Positions 34,252 through 45,960 of a stretch of DNA of 64,000 nucleotides are shown in pieces (within the stretch, counting starts at the first letter, position 1; the number at the start of each line of letters is the position of its first letter). The DNA comes from Syncephalastrum monosporum B8922 (taxonomy: Eukaryota; Mucoromycota; Mucoromycetes; Mucorales; Syncephalastraceae). The position numbers were made by a program, and so were the translations under genes. A model generated the notes under the pieces. That model saw nothing but the letters and a program-made list of their open reading frames with translations. It had not been told where the DNA came from and made no database searches. The stretch lies in assembly GCA_000697355.1 (NCBI GenBank), contig JNEN01001260.1, positions 496,001-560,000 of the forward strand, read 5' to 3'.

Positions 34252-35741
34252 GGCGTATAACTTATATTTTGAGGGTAAAAAAGAGCGAGATGTATGGTCG
34301 TCCTTTCTCGGGCGGTCTCATCTCAGCCTATTTTCTCTCCGACATGAATTCGATTGCACTGCGCTGCGCGGCTTACCGGTCATTTTCGACCCACAACGAC
34401 TCTCATTCACAACAAGAATATTCGTCGGTTGCTATGGCAGCTTCGATGCGATAGAGATCTCATCCTCTTCCTCTCTCGCTTATTTAGACCAGGCAGTGGT
34501 GTCGAGTGAAGAAAAGAGAAGAGAAGCTTAAACGAAGTGAGGGGGTTCTGCAGCACAGATAATGATTTTACACGCGCACACGAAGGGAAGAGGGGGGGAA
34601 GGGTTATGAGATAAAGAGAGCGCCCACATACGCAAAATATGGAGCACAAATACATGACCGTATTGATTTGGACACGCGCTTCGAAGGAGGTGCAAGTTCG
34701 GTAAGTGGGCTACATTGGCGCCAAACCAAAAACCATACGAAAAGCAGGGCCTAGCCCCGCACCGCACGACATTACGAAAATGGGGCGACCAGTCTCTCCC
34801 TTTGTTCGAAAAGAGTATGGTGTGGATAGCCTCAGCGGACCGCGTGATCCCCATCCGGTCTGGTGTGGTTTTGCCCTGTTCTGTCGCTTCGTTTTGCTTT
34901 TTGCTTTTGGAACAATGTTGTTGGTTGGTTCGCAAGTGTAACCTTCTTGCAACACCCAAGGATATCCTGTCTTTTCGAAAGAGGCATTGGTCAGTGTGTC
35001 TGTTGTGTTAGTGTATATACATTGTGTGTGTCTCGATCAGTTTTTATTTCCGATCTTTGAAACCAAAAACAAAGAAAAGATGATGCGAGCCATGGATGTG
35101 CAATGACGCACAATGAAAAGATCGAGCAAGGACACAGACAGACCCACAGGAGTGAATGCTACGAAATATATAGAGATAGAAAAAAAAAAGAGTGGAACGG
35201 GAGGAAGGGGGTAATCAAACCTTGAGGTCGTGCAAATTGTGTCGCTTTCCACATACGAAAGAAGGCGCGAAAAAAAAGGCAAGACACATCATGACAGGCA
35301 AACTTGTGTAGACCGGACCCCCATGCAGAAGAATAAACGATACCAACAGTGATAGAGAGAAAAAAAAAAGAGGTTGCAAAGTCGAAGAGAGTGTTATAGC
35401 GAGAGTTTTGCCCATCTCCTTCAACCCTTCCTCTCTCTCTCATAATTATTTTTTTTTTTTGAACGCGTAAATGACAGAAGAGAAAGAATAAAATAGGGGC
35501 CAGAGAAAATAAATGCCTTTGTGCCATTAGAGCGAGACCAATTTTTTTTTTAGCAGTGAGTCACTTGCAGGCAGAACTTAGCGAGTCAAAAGTTGCCAAT
35601 TTCGCAGAGCGTTTCTTTTTTTTTTTTTTTTCTTTTTGACTTCTTTCCTTCGTTCTCTTTTTTTCCTTCCTTTTCTCTTTACTTTTCTTGAAAAAGTTAC
35701 CTTCCCTGTTTTCCTCTCGAAACATCATAAGAACTTGCTTG
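34252..35741. other. Intergenic between ISD11 and the Ser/Pro-rich gene
   Basis: No gene is supported. Both strands are open over 34528-34959 but without recognisable domains. Several long A/T tracts lie at about 35181, 35447 and 35618, and a T-rich leader runs into the next gene. Confidence 0.5.
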
Positions 35742-36653
35742 ATGGTGGACACGATTTTCGATATGGACGATATGCATGTGGTCCAACAAAATATCACGTA
35801 CCAATATCAACCGTCACCCCACCTCCACTCTATCCGTCATGTCATCGCCAAGCGCTGCCACGGGAAACGAAAGCGTCTGTCTGGAGCCGAAGAGGAAGAA
35901 AAAGCAGGAGAGCTTCAGGATGACAGCCGTCCTTCGCTCCAAAAGAAGTCAAAACCCCAAACCAAGCTCTCCAAACCGCAAGACTTTTGTCGTGACAGTG
36001 GTTTGCCTTCGCCTCCGGTCGAGATGGCTTCCACCGAATTCCTGCCTGGCACACCACCACCACCGTCTCCCAAGCTCGTCAATGCGAATGATCAAGCACA
36101 AAAAAGGCAGCCGCGGCATCCCGCTTCTGGTCTGACTGCTACGGAGATTTTGAGCAAACTCGACGATCTCAAGGCTGAAAAACATCGTTTGTTTCAGATT
36201 ATGAAGCGATTGGTGCAAGAAGAAGCGGTCCGTGAGCGTGAAGGAGTTCAAGCACCATCTACGTCGAATTCTGTGGATGGAGAGAGTAGAGATGAAGGAC
36301 GACAACAAACGCAACAACAATACCAACATTTACCACAGCGCTCCCCCCAGAGCAGTCATCTTTCCACCCCGCCTGAGGAACACCAAAAATATTCCACCCG
36401 CTATACTTCTCCTACTCCTCCTGCTCCTCGTCCTCCTGCTTCTACCTCTGCTTCTGCTTCTGCCACGCTGCATGTCCCCGCCTCGTCCTCCTCTTCCTCT
36501 TCGTCATCGTCCCCGTCCTTCTCGTATTTCCGCTCTTATGACCGTCATCATGCTCACCATCGCCCGCTATCCTCACCGTCTGCTTCATCTTCGCGTCCGT
36601 ATTCGTCCAGTGCATGGTCAAACCTCCCTCGCCACCCTTTACCGCAATCCTAA
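35742..36653 (+). CDS. Unrecognised Ser/Pro-rich protein with a short coiled coil
   Basis: Open frame of 303 residues without introns. I do not recognise the family. Visible parts: MVDTIFDMDDMHVVQQN at the start; a basic cluster IAKRCHGKRKRLSG (about 32-45) that could be a nuclear signal; a helical block LTATEILSKLDDLKAEKHRLFQIMKRLVQEEAV (about 132-165), the only part likely to fold; then Gln-, Pro- and Ser-rich low complexity with a Ser run and DRHHAHH. An upstream in-frame TTG extends the frame, but the ATG at 35742 is preferred. It could be a transcription cofactor; that is only a guess from composition. Confidence 0.6.
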   Translation: MVDTIFDMDDMHVVQQNITYQYQPSPHLHSIRHVIAKRCHGKRKRLSGAEEEEKAGELQDDSRPSLQKKSKPQTKLSKPQDFCRDSGLPSPPVEMASTEFLPGTPPPPSPKLVNANDQAQKRQPRHPASGLTATEILSKLDDLKAEKHRLFQIMKRLVQEEAVREREGVQAPSTSNSVDGESRDEGRQQTQQQYQHLPQRSPQSSHLSTPPEEHQKYSTRYTSPTPPAPRPPASTSASASATLHVPASSSSSSSSSSPSFSYFRSYDRHHAHHRPLSSPSASSSRPYSSSAWSNLPRHPLPQS

Positions 36654-36888
36654 AGCTTTCTTTCTTTCCTCGACTACTCGCAATTCTATTTGTCTTTGCA
36701 TACATACATACGCTTCCTTCGTCTTTGTATCATATTCTCCCTTCTCCCTCTTTATTTCTCTGTATACATGTTTTTGGATGATAAAAAAAAGCTTTTTTTT
36801 GCAAATATTATATATATATATATATTATCAGCGTCGAACATCTACTTTTGAGTAATCGAGTGCTTCGTGTCTATACAAAAGGTCATTC

Positions 36889-38309
36889 CTATACTTTTCG
36901 TGCGATCCAGCAGTTGAACCGCGTAAAGCCGTGGTATTCTTCGAACTCCTCCATCACTTCCTGGATAGCCAGCTCGTAGTCATCGCCGGAAATACCCCAT
37001 GACGAGAGATAGAACGTTTTCCGGTTGCGGAGGTACGCCTTTTGTATTTCTTTGTTGATAAATCCAAATTGCTTGAGTTCTATTGATACACGGCATGAGT
37101 GAGCTTCAAGGTAATATACGGCGATGAACTTACCGGCGTCCTTCGGCCACTCGCCAATAGGTACGTCGAGCGTACGCTGGTCGATTTCTTGGAAGCCGGC
37201 ATCGTCGATGAGGGAACGCAAAGTTTCAGTAAAGGTGAAGTTGAGACCCCACTCGCCGCATTGCTCTTCCATAAACGTGTCGAAAGCCTGCTGGACAGGG
37301 CCCGGATTGTGATGCCACATGTCGGCTTCTATCAGCTCAATGCACCCGCCTGGTCGTAACACGCGCCACATCTCACGTAGCAGTTTCGGCCAGGTGTCTT
37401 TTTGTATCGCATGACCCATGCTACGTTGGAAAATGCTGAGACAGATAGGGTAGGTGTATTAGCAAAACTTTTGTGGGGCTGCAGGGCCGAGTAGATTCGC
37501 TTTATATAGCCACTTACAAGTCTACCGACTCGTCCGGCAAGGGTAGCCCTTCATTAACATTGGATTCAATATATCGAAGGTTCTTTGGTGCAGCCGCTTG
37601 CTGTGCACTCGGGGGTGCTCGAATGTCGATCCCAACCACCTCCGCTTCCGTGTAAGTCGTTGCCATTTCAAGTGCCCATATGCCGTTCGCCGTGCCAATA
37701 TCGACAATCCTCGTCGGTTGTTCGAGGGCTGCCCATGTATTCGTTTTCCGTGCACTTTTTAAGAGATAATGCTGTATAATATATATTTGTCAGCTCTAGT
37801 CAAGTCAAACAGAGACAGAGTGGAGGCAAGGAAACGAAAAGTCAAGCGATAAGAAAGGGAGTACAAAAATTCCATACCTGTCTTTGAAGACGATCATACT
37901 CGCGGAAATCGTTTTGGGAAAAGACACTGCCAGTAAAACTGCCCTTCCGCCTCATAAACGCCTCGGTGACGGATTTTCGACGTGGTGGATCGACTGGTTG
38001 CAGTTTATCACTCTGTTGGTCGCTGCTACTGCTGTAGCTGCCACCTGTGCTCCTCATTGGTGAACTTGCAGCCGCCAAGGCATGATCGATAATCGCACCG
38101 CCGCTGACAGTGCTGCTGTGTTGCTGTTGCTGCTGATGCTGATGTTCTAACCAGTCATAGTTGCCGTGTGAATACGAACTGCTGACGTGCGAGATTGACA
38201 CCGACGACTGGTGAGAGCGTGCGCTTAGTGCCGCATTGCTGCGTCGTCGGCCACGGCCACCTTTGCGTTCTTTTGACCGTTCAAGCACACGACTCGCTTG
38301 GTTGCCCAT
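36889..38309 (-). CDS. SAM-dependent methyltransferase with N-myristoylation-type N-terminus
   Basis: Four exons: 38309-37878, 37771-37518, 37435-37134, 37079-36889; 392 residues. Class I methyltransferase fold: motif I is IVDIGTANGIWALEMA (167-182), acidic residue after strand 2 in VVGIDIRAPP, post-motif DESVDFIFQRSMGHAI, and LREMWRVLRPGGCIELIE (motif III region). It resembles the large fungal type-11/LaeA-like family. The first 140 residues are disordered, with a Gln/His tract. The start MGNQASRVLERSKERKGG fits the N-myristoyltransferase consensus (Gly2, Ser6) followed by a basic patch, which suggests membrane anchoring. Its substrate is unknown. Confidence 0.87.
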
Positions 38310-40420
38310 AATAAAAATAACGGGTTGATTCCGGCTGGTCGTTGGTGTGCACAGGGAGAGCAAAAGGAAGGGGGGTAAGGAAAAGAAAGACGAATGGAGA
38401 AAGGGTCAAAAAAGAGAAACGAGAAAAAAGGTTTCCCTTTCCTATCTTCTGCTGCTGAAAGAGCGGGCACACAGGCGCGCGCTGTCTCCACCGGTCGCTC
38501 TTGATCCTTTGGCTCTCGCCTTCACACACACAGACACGCTCTTTTTTTTTTTTTTTTTTGTCGTTAAATCCAAAAGGTGGCTATAGTACACCAACGTCGT
38601 TACACCAAAGAAACTGAGTTGATCATCTCAGAAAAAAATAAAAGCCTGGTGCGTGGATACATGAACACTCATACTATACCAGAGAGTGAGTAAACGGGTG
38701 GGATCATGTCGGATCCGTCTCCGTGAAATCAGTTCTCTGATTTCTGCAAGTGATTCGTGATCTCTGGCCATTCTTAGTATTAAGAGAAGTGCCAAACCTC
38801 CATACCTGATGGAGAGAAAGACGCCTGTCGGGCTTGCCCAAAAACGTCATATATTCCTTCTCTCCTCTGTCAAACCACGAAAAAAAACTCTATGCACTTG
38901 CGCTATTATTTTTTCTCTTAAGTTTTGGCACAAGGTTGCATGATTTTTTTTGTAAACGGCCTATGGGATGATTCTGATCTCGTAAAAATAAACACAGCTA
39001 CTTCTCCTGAAGAACGTGGGTAGACTCCTTCATCTTTCTTTTGTAGTGGATAGCTTTTGGGTAAAATAAAGAGTCCCACTGTGGTTGCTTAAGCGCTCAC
39101 GTTCTATTCTGTACCCCGTGTAACTATGAAAGCGATTTTGGGTTTTGCTTGGACTGAAAAAAAAGGCAGCTGAGAGACAGAATGAGAAAAAGGAACACAA
39201 ACCAGAGTGCTGCTCTAAACTTTTGGTTGTCCATGATTCGTGCGGAACGTAAAAAACAAAGGCAACCGGACGCTAAAAAAACATACAGGGACAGATCGTT
39301 TTTACGTTGCACAGTACATGAAAAACCCTTTTTCCTGAATTGCTGTATAGGTGTATGCCGGCTGCGATTCCATGTAGCGCCGGTTCAAAGTCTGTGTTGT
39401 ATTGATGTATTATAATTTCTCTCTCCTTTCGGTAAATCACTATCAGTCCGCCCAATGTTGTGCTCCTCTCTTGACTGCGCACCTAATCTCGCGCGCCGCT
39501 GACGAGTTGCATAGTGAATAAGTGCAATCCACAGAAAAAACTACATAACAAGAGTGATAGACATGCTGTCATGTAGACAGCTTGTACGTCGTACGTTCAG
39601 GACACGTTATACGTATACAACGGTTAACCAAAAACGTCATATCTCGTTTTGTGTCTACCAGAATGCGTCCGGCTGCATATTTTAATATAAATATTACTTT
39701 ATCAGGTGTCAGCACGCCATGGCGCTGGATGACCTCATTTTGGCAGTAAGAGGCACGCTCTCTCGGACCTGGCCCTCCGTCACGCTCTAGTATCTAATTA
39801 ATTGCTAGCTCCCTTATGCGGCCCGCTTGGCACTCGAATTGACCTCTCACCGCTGATGCACACACATGTATATAGGTGCGCAACTTACTGAGTTTTCATG
39901 AGCAACGCAACTGTCCATTCCTGAACAATTTTTATTCTACAGGTCGCATAAAGTCTCAATGTGCCAGCGTCCTCCCACTGAAACTCTTCTCCCGTATATA
40001 GATGCATATTTCACGAAATGGTGCTGGATTGATACGAGTAGACCAGGAAACAGGAGTAATGAGGCAGCTTATAGCTCGGTCGTGTTTTGACATACCGATC
40101 GGTCTGAAGACAAACCGAACTCGTAGCTTGATCCTTGACTTTGACTATGTCCTCCTTATACTCGTGATAGTATAAGAACGTGTAACACATGGCACCCTCG
40201 AAGTTTCTTACGTAACGCATATGCTGTAGATTCCTACGAAGTTGACCGTAGATTGTTGTGCTACTCTTTTTCTGTAAAATGCTGTCGTGATGACATATAG
40301 CTCTATGATAGCTATATTTCAAGTATCATACAGTTGCTGTATGATATGACTTTCGATCCTGTGATTTAGCAGAAGCAGTCAAAGTATGGTAATCGTATAT
40401 TATGATAGGATACAAATTTT
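38310..40420. other. Long intergenic between methyltransferase and ALG1
   Basis: About 2.1 kb without a supported gene. It includes a T-run at about 38541-38559, AT-rich sequence, and two adjacent perfect hairpins at 40295-40346 downstream of ALG1. Confidence 0.55.
40295..40346. repeat. Two adjacent perfect inverted repeats 3' of ALG1
   Basis: ATATAGCT at 40295-40302 pairs with AGCTATAT at 40310-40317 across a 7-nt loop. TATCATACAG at 40324-40333 pairs with CTGTATGATA at 40337-40346 across a 3-nt loop. They lie 75-126 bases past the ALG1 stop and could be 3'UTR structures. Confidence 0.6.
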
Positions 40421-42330
40421 TCATTCTTTAATTACAAGTGGCTTCAATATCGTGTTCCACTGCGTTTCCCATTTTTGACTCTCGTACTCTTTTATCACGT
40501 TTGCTTGTAGCTGCTCCAACTTTTGCGGGTTATGTACGAACAATTCCTAACAGAAAATATTAGAGACACGCCAACGAGAAAGCGACAGCTTAGAGCATAC
40601 CATCAACTGATCTGCTAGCTCTTCACTACGATCGAATACCAGTCCATTCTTTCCATGTTGTACCAGTTCGTCCAAACTATAATCCCCGTCAGCATTGACT
40701 CTGGTCTTGTGTCTTGTGCATACCATTCGAAATTGACAGCGCACACCGGCAACCCGCAGCCAAACATGTCAACGACTTTCATTGGCAAATCCATACCACT
40801 GGTACTGGTATGAAGCGAAATGCCGAGGTCAGCACTGCCCAGCAATAACGGATAATCGGACGTCTCGAGCCAGGCGGTTACAACGCGTGTCTTTTGGAGG
40901 TGCATACGCGAAATCTTTTCTTCGTACATTTGCTTCTGGGGGCCTTTGCCTGTGATGACAAACAAGAGGCGAGGACCTGTAGCGGCTGCACGTGCTTCGT
41001 ATAATTCAATGGCGCGTAGTAAAATACCGAAATCCTCATCTTCTGTCCATGAAGTTGATGAGACAACAAGGCGTGGGCGATCGGAGCGGAACTCGGTTGC
41101 TGATCGGGTCAGCAATGTCTGCGCAGGTGCGTCGATTGGTCCCAAAAAACGCGAGGCATCGATGGTTTCTTTCCGAACCAAGTCATCCAGTCGAAAGCGA
41201 CGTAAAAACTAGCAATATTGTGGACCGAATAATGTGGTCCTTAGCTAAGGAAGAAGACTCTACTGGTGAAACAGGGTATACCTCATGAATCTGGGCTACC
41301 GAGAGACGACAAAAGTGGTATTGCGGTCTGTCTTTGAACGTTACTACCGTGCCCCTGAATAGATACCATGGTGAGATCGTGTCGGGATGCATGAATTTAT
41401 CCGAAACCAGTTTTTTATAGTTTCTTTCTGTTAATTACCTGATACCCCACGCCTGTAACTCACGGTGCATACGATCCGTGACTGTAAGATGCGCATAGGC
41501 TTCGCGACCCATCCACTGCTCATACACCTTTGCCCAGCGCACAACCTTGTTTTGATCGCCGAGCTTCATGGCTAGCATAGAATAGCCAAAGTTGTGCCAG
41601 TCAATGACAAGGGAGGCTTGGCGACACGAGGAGATGAGGCGGGCAATGGCCAAGGTTGGGATTGCAGGTGGGTTCTATATAGAAGGGAGACCAAAGGGGC
41701 GTGACATATTTTTAGCATCTAAAAAAGAACATGGAGATGGCCGTGTGCTATGCATGCACGGACGGACCTGGACAAAGATGTAGTGGGGCCGCAAGGTAAT
41801 ACAGCCCATGATCCAAATGAGTTGCACAGCGATAACAACGGCCTTGAAGGGTGCCCATAGGAGATACAGCACGCGAGGACAGCCCTCAGGAACGCTGTAG
41901 GCGGGATGGATAGGACGAACACGTATATACCGATGGGCTGAGATTCGGCTTCCTACTGGGGTATCTAGAGTAGAAGCGCATTCAGGAGACGGCAGGACGT
42001 GTCCGTGCGAAGGAGGGGTAACTCAGCCAAATGCAAAGATACACACCCATTTATTGATAAACCCGGATCTTGATACTTGCCAGTATAGCCAATCAGGTCG
42101 ACGGTACATCCTGCGTCTGCCAGCGAGGTGGCGTGGTAGCGGATCCGCGGCGATCGGCCAATGTCGCCCAACACGACGACTTGGACGACGGGACGCGCCC
42201 TGCGACCGATACTACCCGTCTGCTCGAACATGTACAGCCGGGCTATCCGACTGCCCAGCAAGTATAAGCAGAACACAGCAAGTAGAATGCCACCCATTGA
42301 CAGTCCACCATCCGTTGCATCGCTTTCCAT
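40421..42330 (-). CDS. ALG1: Chitobiosyldiphosphodolichol beta-mannosyltransferase (ALG1)
   Basis: Seven exons: 42330-42081, 41964-41768, 41674-41439, 41354-41282, 41208-40724, 40676-40601, 40546-40421; 480 residues. Alg1 adds the first mannose to dolichol-PP-GlcNAc2 on the cytosolic face of the ER for N-glycosylation. Evidence: an N-terminal membrane helix ([21 protein letters not shown]), [111 protein letters not shown]. This is the GT33 order. The intron after exon 1 uses a GC-AG pair; its acceptor could instead be nine bases downstream. Confidence 0.95.
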
Positions 42331-43505
42331 AGTCGTGATTCGGGGTGAGGGGCTTACTGCAGCTGTGCTTTGGCTAATAAAGGAGGGAAGTGGAATGAAG
42401 GAAACGGAAATAACTCAGCCCAAATTTGTTGCTACATCGCTGTTGTTGCCCTTTTGCCTTCTGCGCCTGTCAAGCAAAAAATAAGCACACCGCCTTATCA
42501 CCTTTAAGATCGAGTCGGCACCTGCACCGGTCCTGGTCCTGGTCCTCCCCTTCCCTTCCCTTACACATATTCAGCTCATATACAGTCTCGTTCTGCTCGC
42601 AGATTACTGTGTTTCATGAATATATGCATGACTGGCGGACACAATGAATTAGCAAGAAAGGAGAGTAGGCTTCAAAGTCGTAGTGATCAACAATGCATTG
42701 GAGGCAGATAAAAGTAGTATGAGCAATCTGCGAAACGTGCAGATGGCTATACCCACTCGCCGATTGCTTACTGTTTATAATAAAAATATCATCTTAATGC
42801 TGTGTGTCATGTCCTTGTGCATTTGTGTATAACCCTATATCCTTCCTCCGCCCCTTTCCCTTTCTCCCCTCTCACGTAGCTTCTTTTCTTACTCCATAGC
42901 TTACCATTAATCGGTTATATGTATTCTTTGTCTTGAGCCTCGTTGAAATGACAAGTGAAAGCGAATAAACTGTCGTACATATTACCACGTTTAGGTTAAG
43001 CAGGTCTGCACGAGGCAGCATAGCGATTGTGTACGACGTCGCACTTCCCACCCCGAAGAAAAAAGAAATGATGAGAGGACACGCGCTCATTAAATTATAT
43101 ATCGTCATACGACCAGCACGCCTTGCTCCCCCATTCCTTTTCCTTCACTTACACTTCCCTTCGGTTTCTCTTCTCTTCTCTTCTCTTCCTCTCTCTGTCT
43201 CTCTCTCTTCCTCTCTCTTTTCCTCTCTCTTCCCTCGTTTGATTCCTCTAATTCCCCACTACTGTTTACTCTTTTGTCTTCAGCAGTGATATCCGCAAGC
43301 ACGTTCGTTTAATTCGATCTCTCCTTCCTACAACTAGAGCTTTGTCTATAGACCCATCCCTTTCGAGAGAACACCTACACACACACACACACACTTTCAC
43401 CCCTTCTCCTTATCCTACGTCCTCAGCCCCTCAGCCCATCCCTTATTTGTCTTCTTTCTCTCTTTTCCAGCAACAACCCATCCACACATCTACTACTTTC
43501 AAAGA
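42331..43505. other. Intergenic with CT-rich leader of the PAK-like kinase
   Basis: From about 43160 to 43505 the plus strand is strongly pyrimidine-rich (TTCTC and CT runs), with an AC run at 43377-43394, typical of a long fungal 5' leader. The rest is unremarkable. Confidence 0.6.
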
Positions 43506-45354
43506 ATGCATATTGCCGCTACAGACAGACGGGGCTCTCCTCGCAGCCATAGCTCTCAATCAGCCAAGGTTCATATTTTTAAACATTTTCTACTTTATTC
43601 GTCTTTTCTTCTCTTGCTCACTCTTTTCTTTAATTTACTATATTACCTCCTAATAATAGTCTCTCAACGTAATGCAAAAGTCGCGATCGGAACCCAACTG
43701 CACCAGCAACGCAGCTCCTGCCTTCACCGCTGCAAAGACGGCTGCCCACCCGAAGCGCAAATCCACCGGCAATCTTCGACGTGCGTCTTCTTTCTGCCAG
43801 AACGCAAAAACAGCTTCCTTCAGTCAGTCCAACAAGGTACATCAATCACACGACTCCTCACGTTCACCCTCTGCCATCGTTATTATCGTGCGTGTATACA
43901 TACACGCATGATAATTATGATGATAACATTAAAACTGGGCGGGCTTTAACTCATGTTCTTTATAATTTTCTAGGATATATGGCGTCCCCCAGGTTGCTAT
44001 GAGATTCCCGATATCCTCGGCAATGCCTATCTGAAGCCCTCGCCCGCCGTAGCTTTCAACCTTCGACCGCAGGATCCTTCAAAGCAAGTGACAAAGGTAG
44101 AGTCTCAGTTTAGAGCAATGATCGACCGCAAATTTACTTACCGGTCTCCCTTCGCTTCTTTCACCTCCTTTACCTACAGCGGCCTTGGTACCCTCCCAGT
44201 CCGCACTATGAAATCCCTCAGCTCCCACCGCTTGTACGAGCCGAAAACAAGTTCGAAGGCCGTATGCGCAAGCTGCTGGCCAAGACCCCGGTGCGATCTT
44301 CCGATCCACGTGGTCGCTACACCAACTTCAAAGAAATCGGCACAGGGTATGCATCCATGACAACCGATGTGCAGATGCCATCTGCATATTATATTTCTTT
44401 TTGACTAATTAATCTTCCTTCCCGCTCGGCGATAAACAGTGTCAATGGTGCTGTCGTACGAGCGGCGTACAAGGCAAAGCCGAATGTGCAGCTGGCCATC
44501 AAGCGCTGCAAGTTGGACCCCGACCACGAGTACCGCGCTGCGATCCTGCGCGAGCTTCGTATCATGGCAAGCGGCCACAAAAATCTTATCAAACTGCGTG
44601 AGGTGACTTTGTGCCGCGACGACGTCTGGATTGCGATGGATCTTCAGCGCTGCTCCGTTTTTGCTGTGCTCTGCCAGCGTGGTATCCCTGAAGAGTTTGC
44701 CATTCACATTGCTTGCGAGACCTTGAAGGGCTTGATCTACCTCCACTCCAAGGGCTATCTGCACCGCGACGTCAAGTGCGAGAACCTCTTGCTGGGCTGG
44801 AACGGCGAGGTCAAGCTCGCGGACTTTGGCTTGTCGGCCCGTGTTGCCCGTGGCAATCGCGACCGCCTTGGTACCACCAAATGGATGGCTCCCGAGGTGA
44901 TCCGCGAGGAATATTACAACGAAAAGATTGACTTGTGGTCTTTGGGTATCACTATCATTGAGATGATGGATCGTGTGCCTCCGCATTACCTGATCAAGGA
45001 CGAGGAGGAGCTCTTTGACATCATTGCCACTGAGCCCAGTCCTACCTTCACCTACAGCTATCCCTCCATGTACATGCGTGGTCTGGTTGCCTGGCTTCTG
45101 GACGAAGACCAACGTAGCCGACCTTCCGCTAAGGATGTCCTGATGGTAAGTGACATGACAGTGCCTGACACGAGATGATTGCATGACTACGTTTTCATGT
45201 CACATGCTTTCTTACCTCTTGCTCTCCCAATCCCCCCTTTCGCTTACCTCCGTTTCTCCTACAGGAAATCGACGCGCATGTCAAGAGCGGGCTCCTGCAG
45301 TGCTCCTCCTCAGTCGAGCTGGCGCGATTCATGAACCAAGTTCTTCCTCAGTAA
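43506..45354 (+). CDS. PAK/STE20-like serine/threonine kinase without a CRIB domain
   Basis: Six exons: 43506-43568, 43660-43836, 43974-44096, 44180-44346, 44440-45145, 45265-45354; 441 residues. Complete kinase core: glycine loop IGTGVNGAVV (174-183), Lys198 in LAIKR, HRDVKCENLLL with Asp287, DFGLSA with Asp305, TTKWMAPEV, and DLWSLGITIIEM. The subdomain pattern is PAK/STE20-like. The 170-residue N-terminus is Ser/Pro/Lys-rich and has no ISxPxxFxH CRIB signature, so direct Cdc42/Rac control is not evident. The glycine loop has Asn-Gly where STE20 kinases usually have Ala/Ser-Gly. Exon 1 is less certain; its donor is GTTCAT. Confidence 0.88.
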
Positions 45355-45960
45355 TCCTACGCACCTCCTCCTCCTCGCCTCCTCCGATCAAGGTTATGGA
45401 GTTTTTTACGACTCACCCACACCCATTAGCACACACACGCACAACCATCACTCTGACACCAACGCTCAAAATTACCCAATATGTTCATCAGACTCACAAG
45501 TCGCTTAAGTCAACGTTTGCACGCATCAACCCATATATGTCAAGCTCGCCTTTCACCTTCCTCTCCCATCATCCATCAACCGAATCCATTTACTCGGCGA
45601 GCAGCATTCTTGCCTTTCTTATCCCTTTCTCTTATTTTTAGATGCAAACCCTAATCATACTGTTATCATTCTTTTCTTTTTCTTTTTCTGCTGTTCAATA
45701 TATGGCTACCTTGTCACAATATAATTACATTTTTAACTTTCAAACCAATCATGAGACTTCTATCGCACCTTGCTCGCTGAAGAAAATAATGATCAGTCAA
45801 TTATAAAGTCGTAATGATGTACAACGACCAGGACTCTGGCCCCGACTTGGAATCCGCTGTCTGCATCATACTCTGCCCCTATTTATTGAGTAGTGTACCT
45901 TTGAGAAGAGAAAGATCCAGAATCATTGAATATAGGCCAGTAATTGAGGGTAAAGTTTGT
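45355..45960. other. Convergent intergenic kinase / NOP12
   Basis: 3' flanks of two convergent genes. AT-rich toward the right, with no gene seen. Confidence 0.6.
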
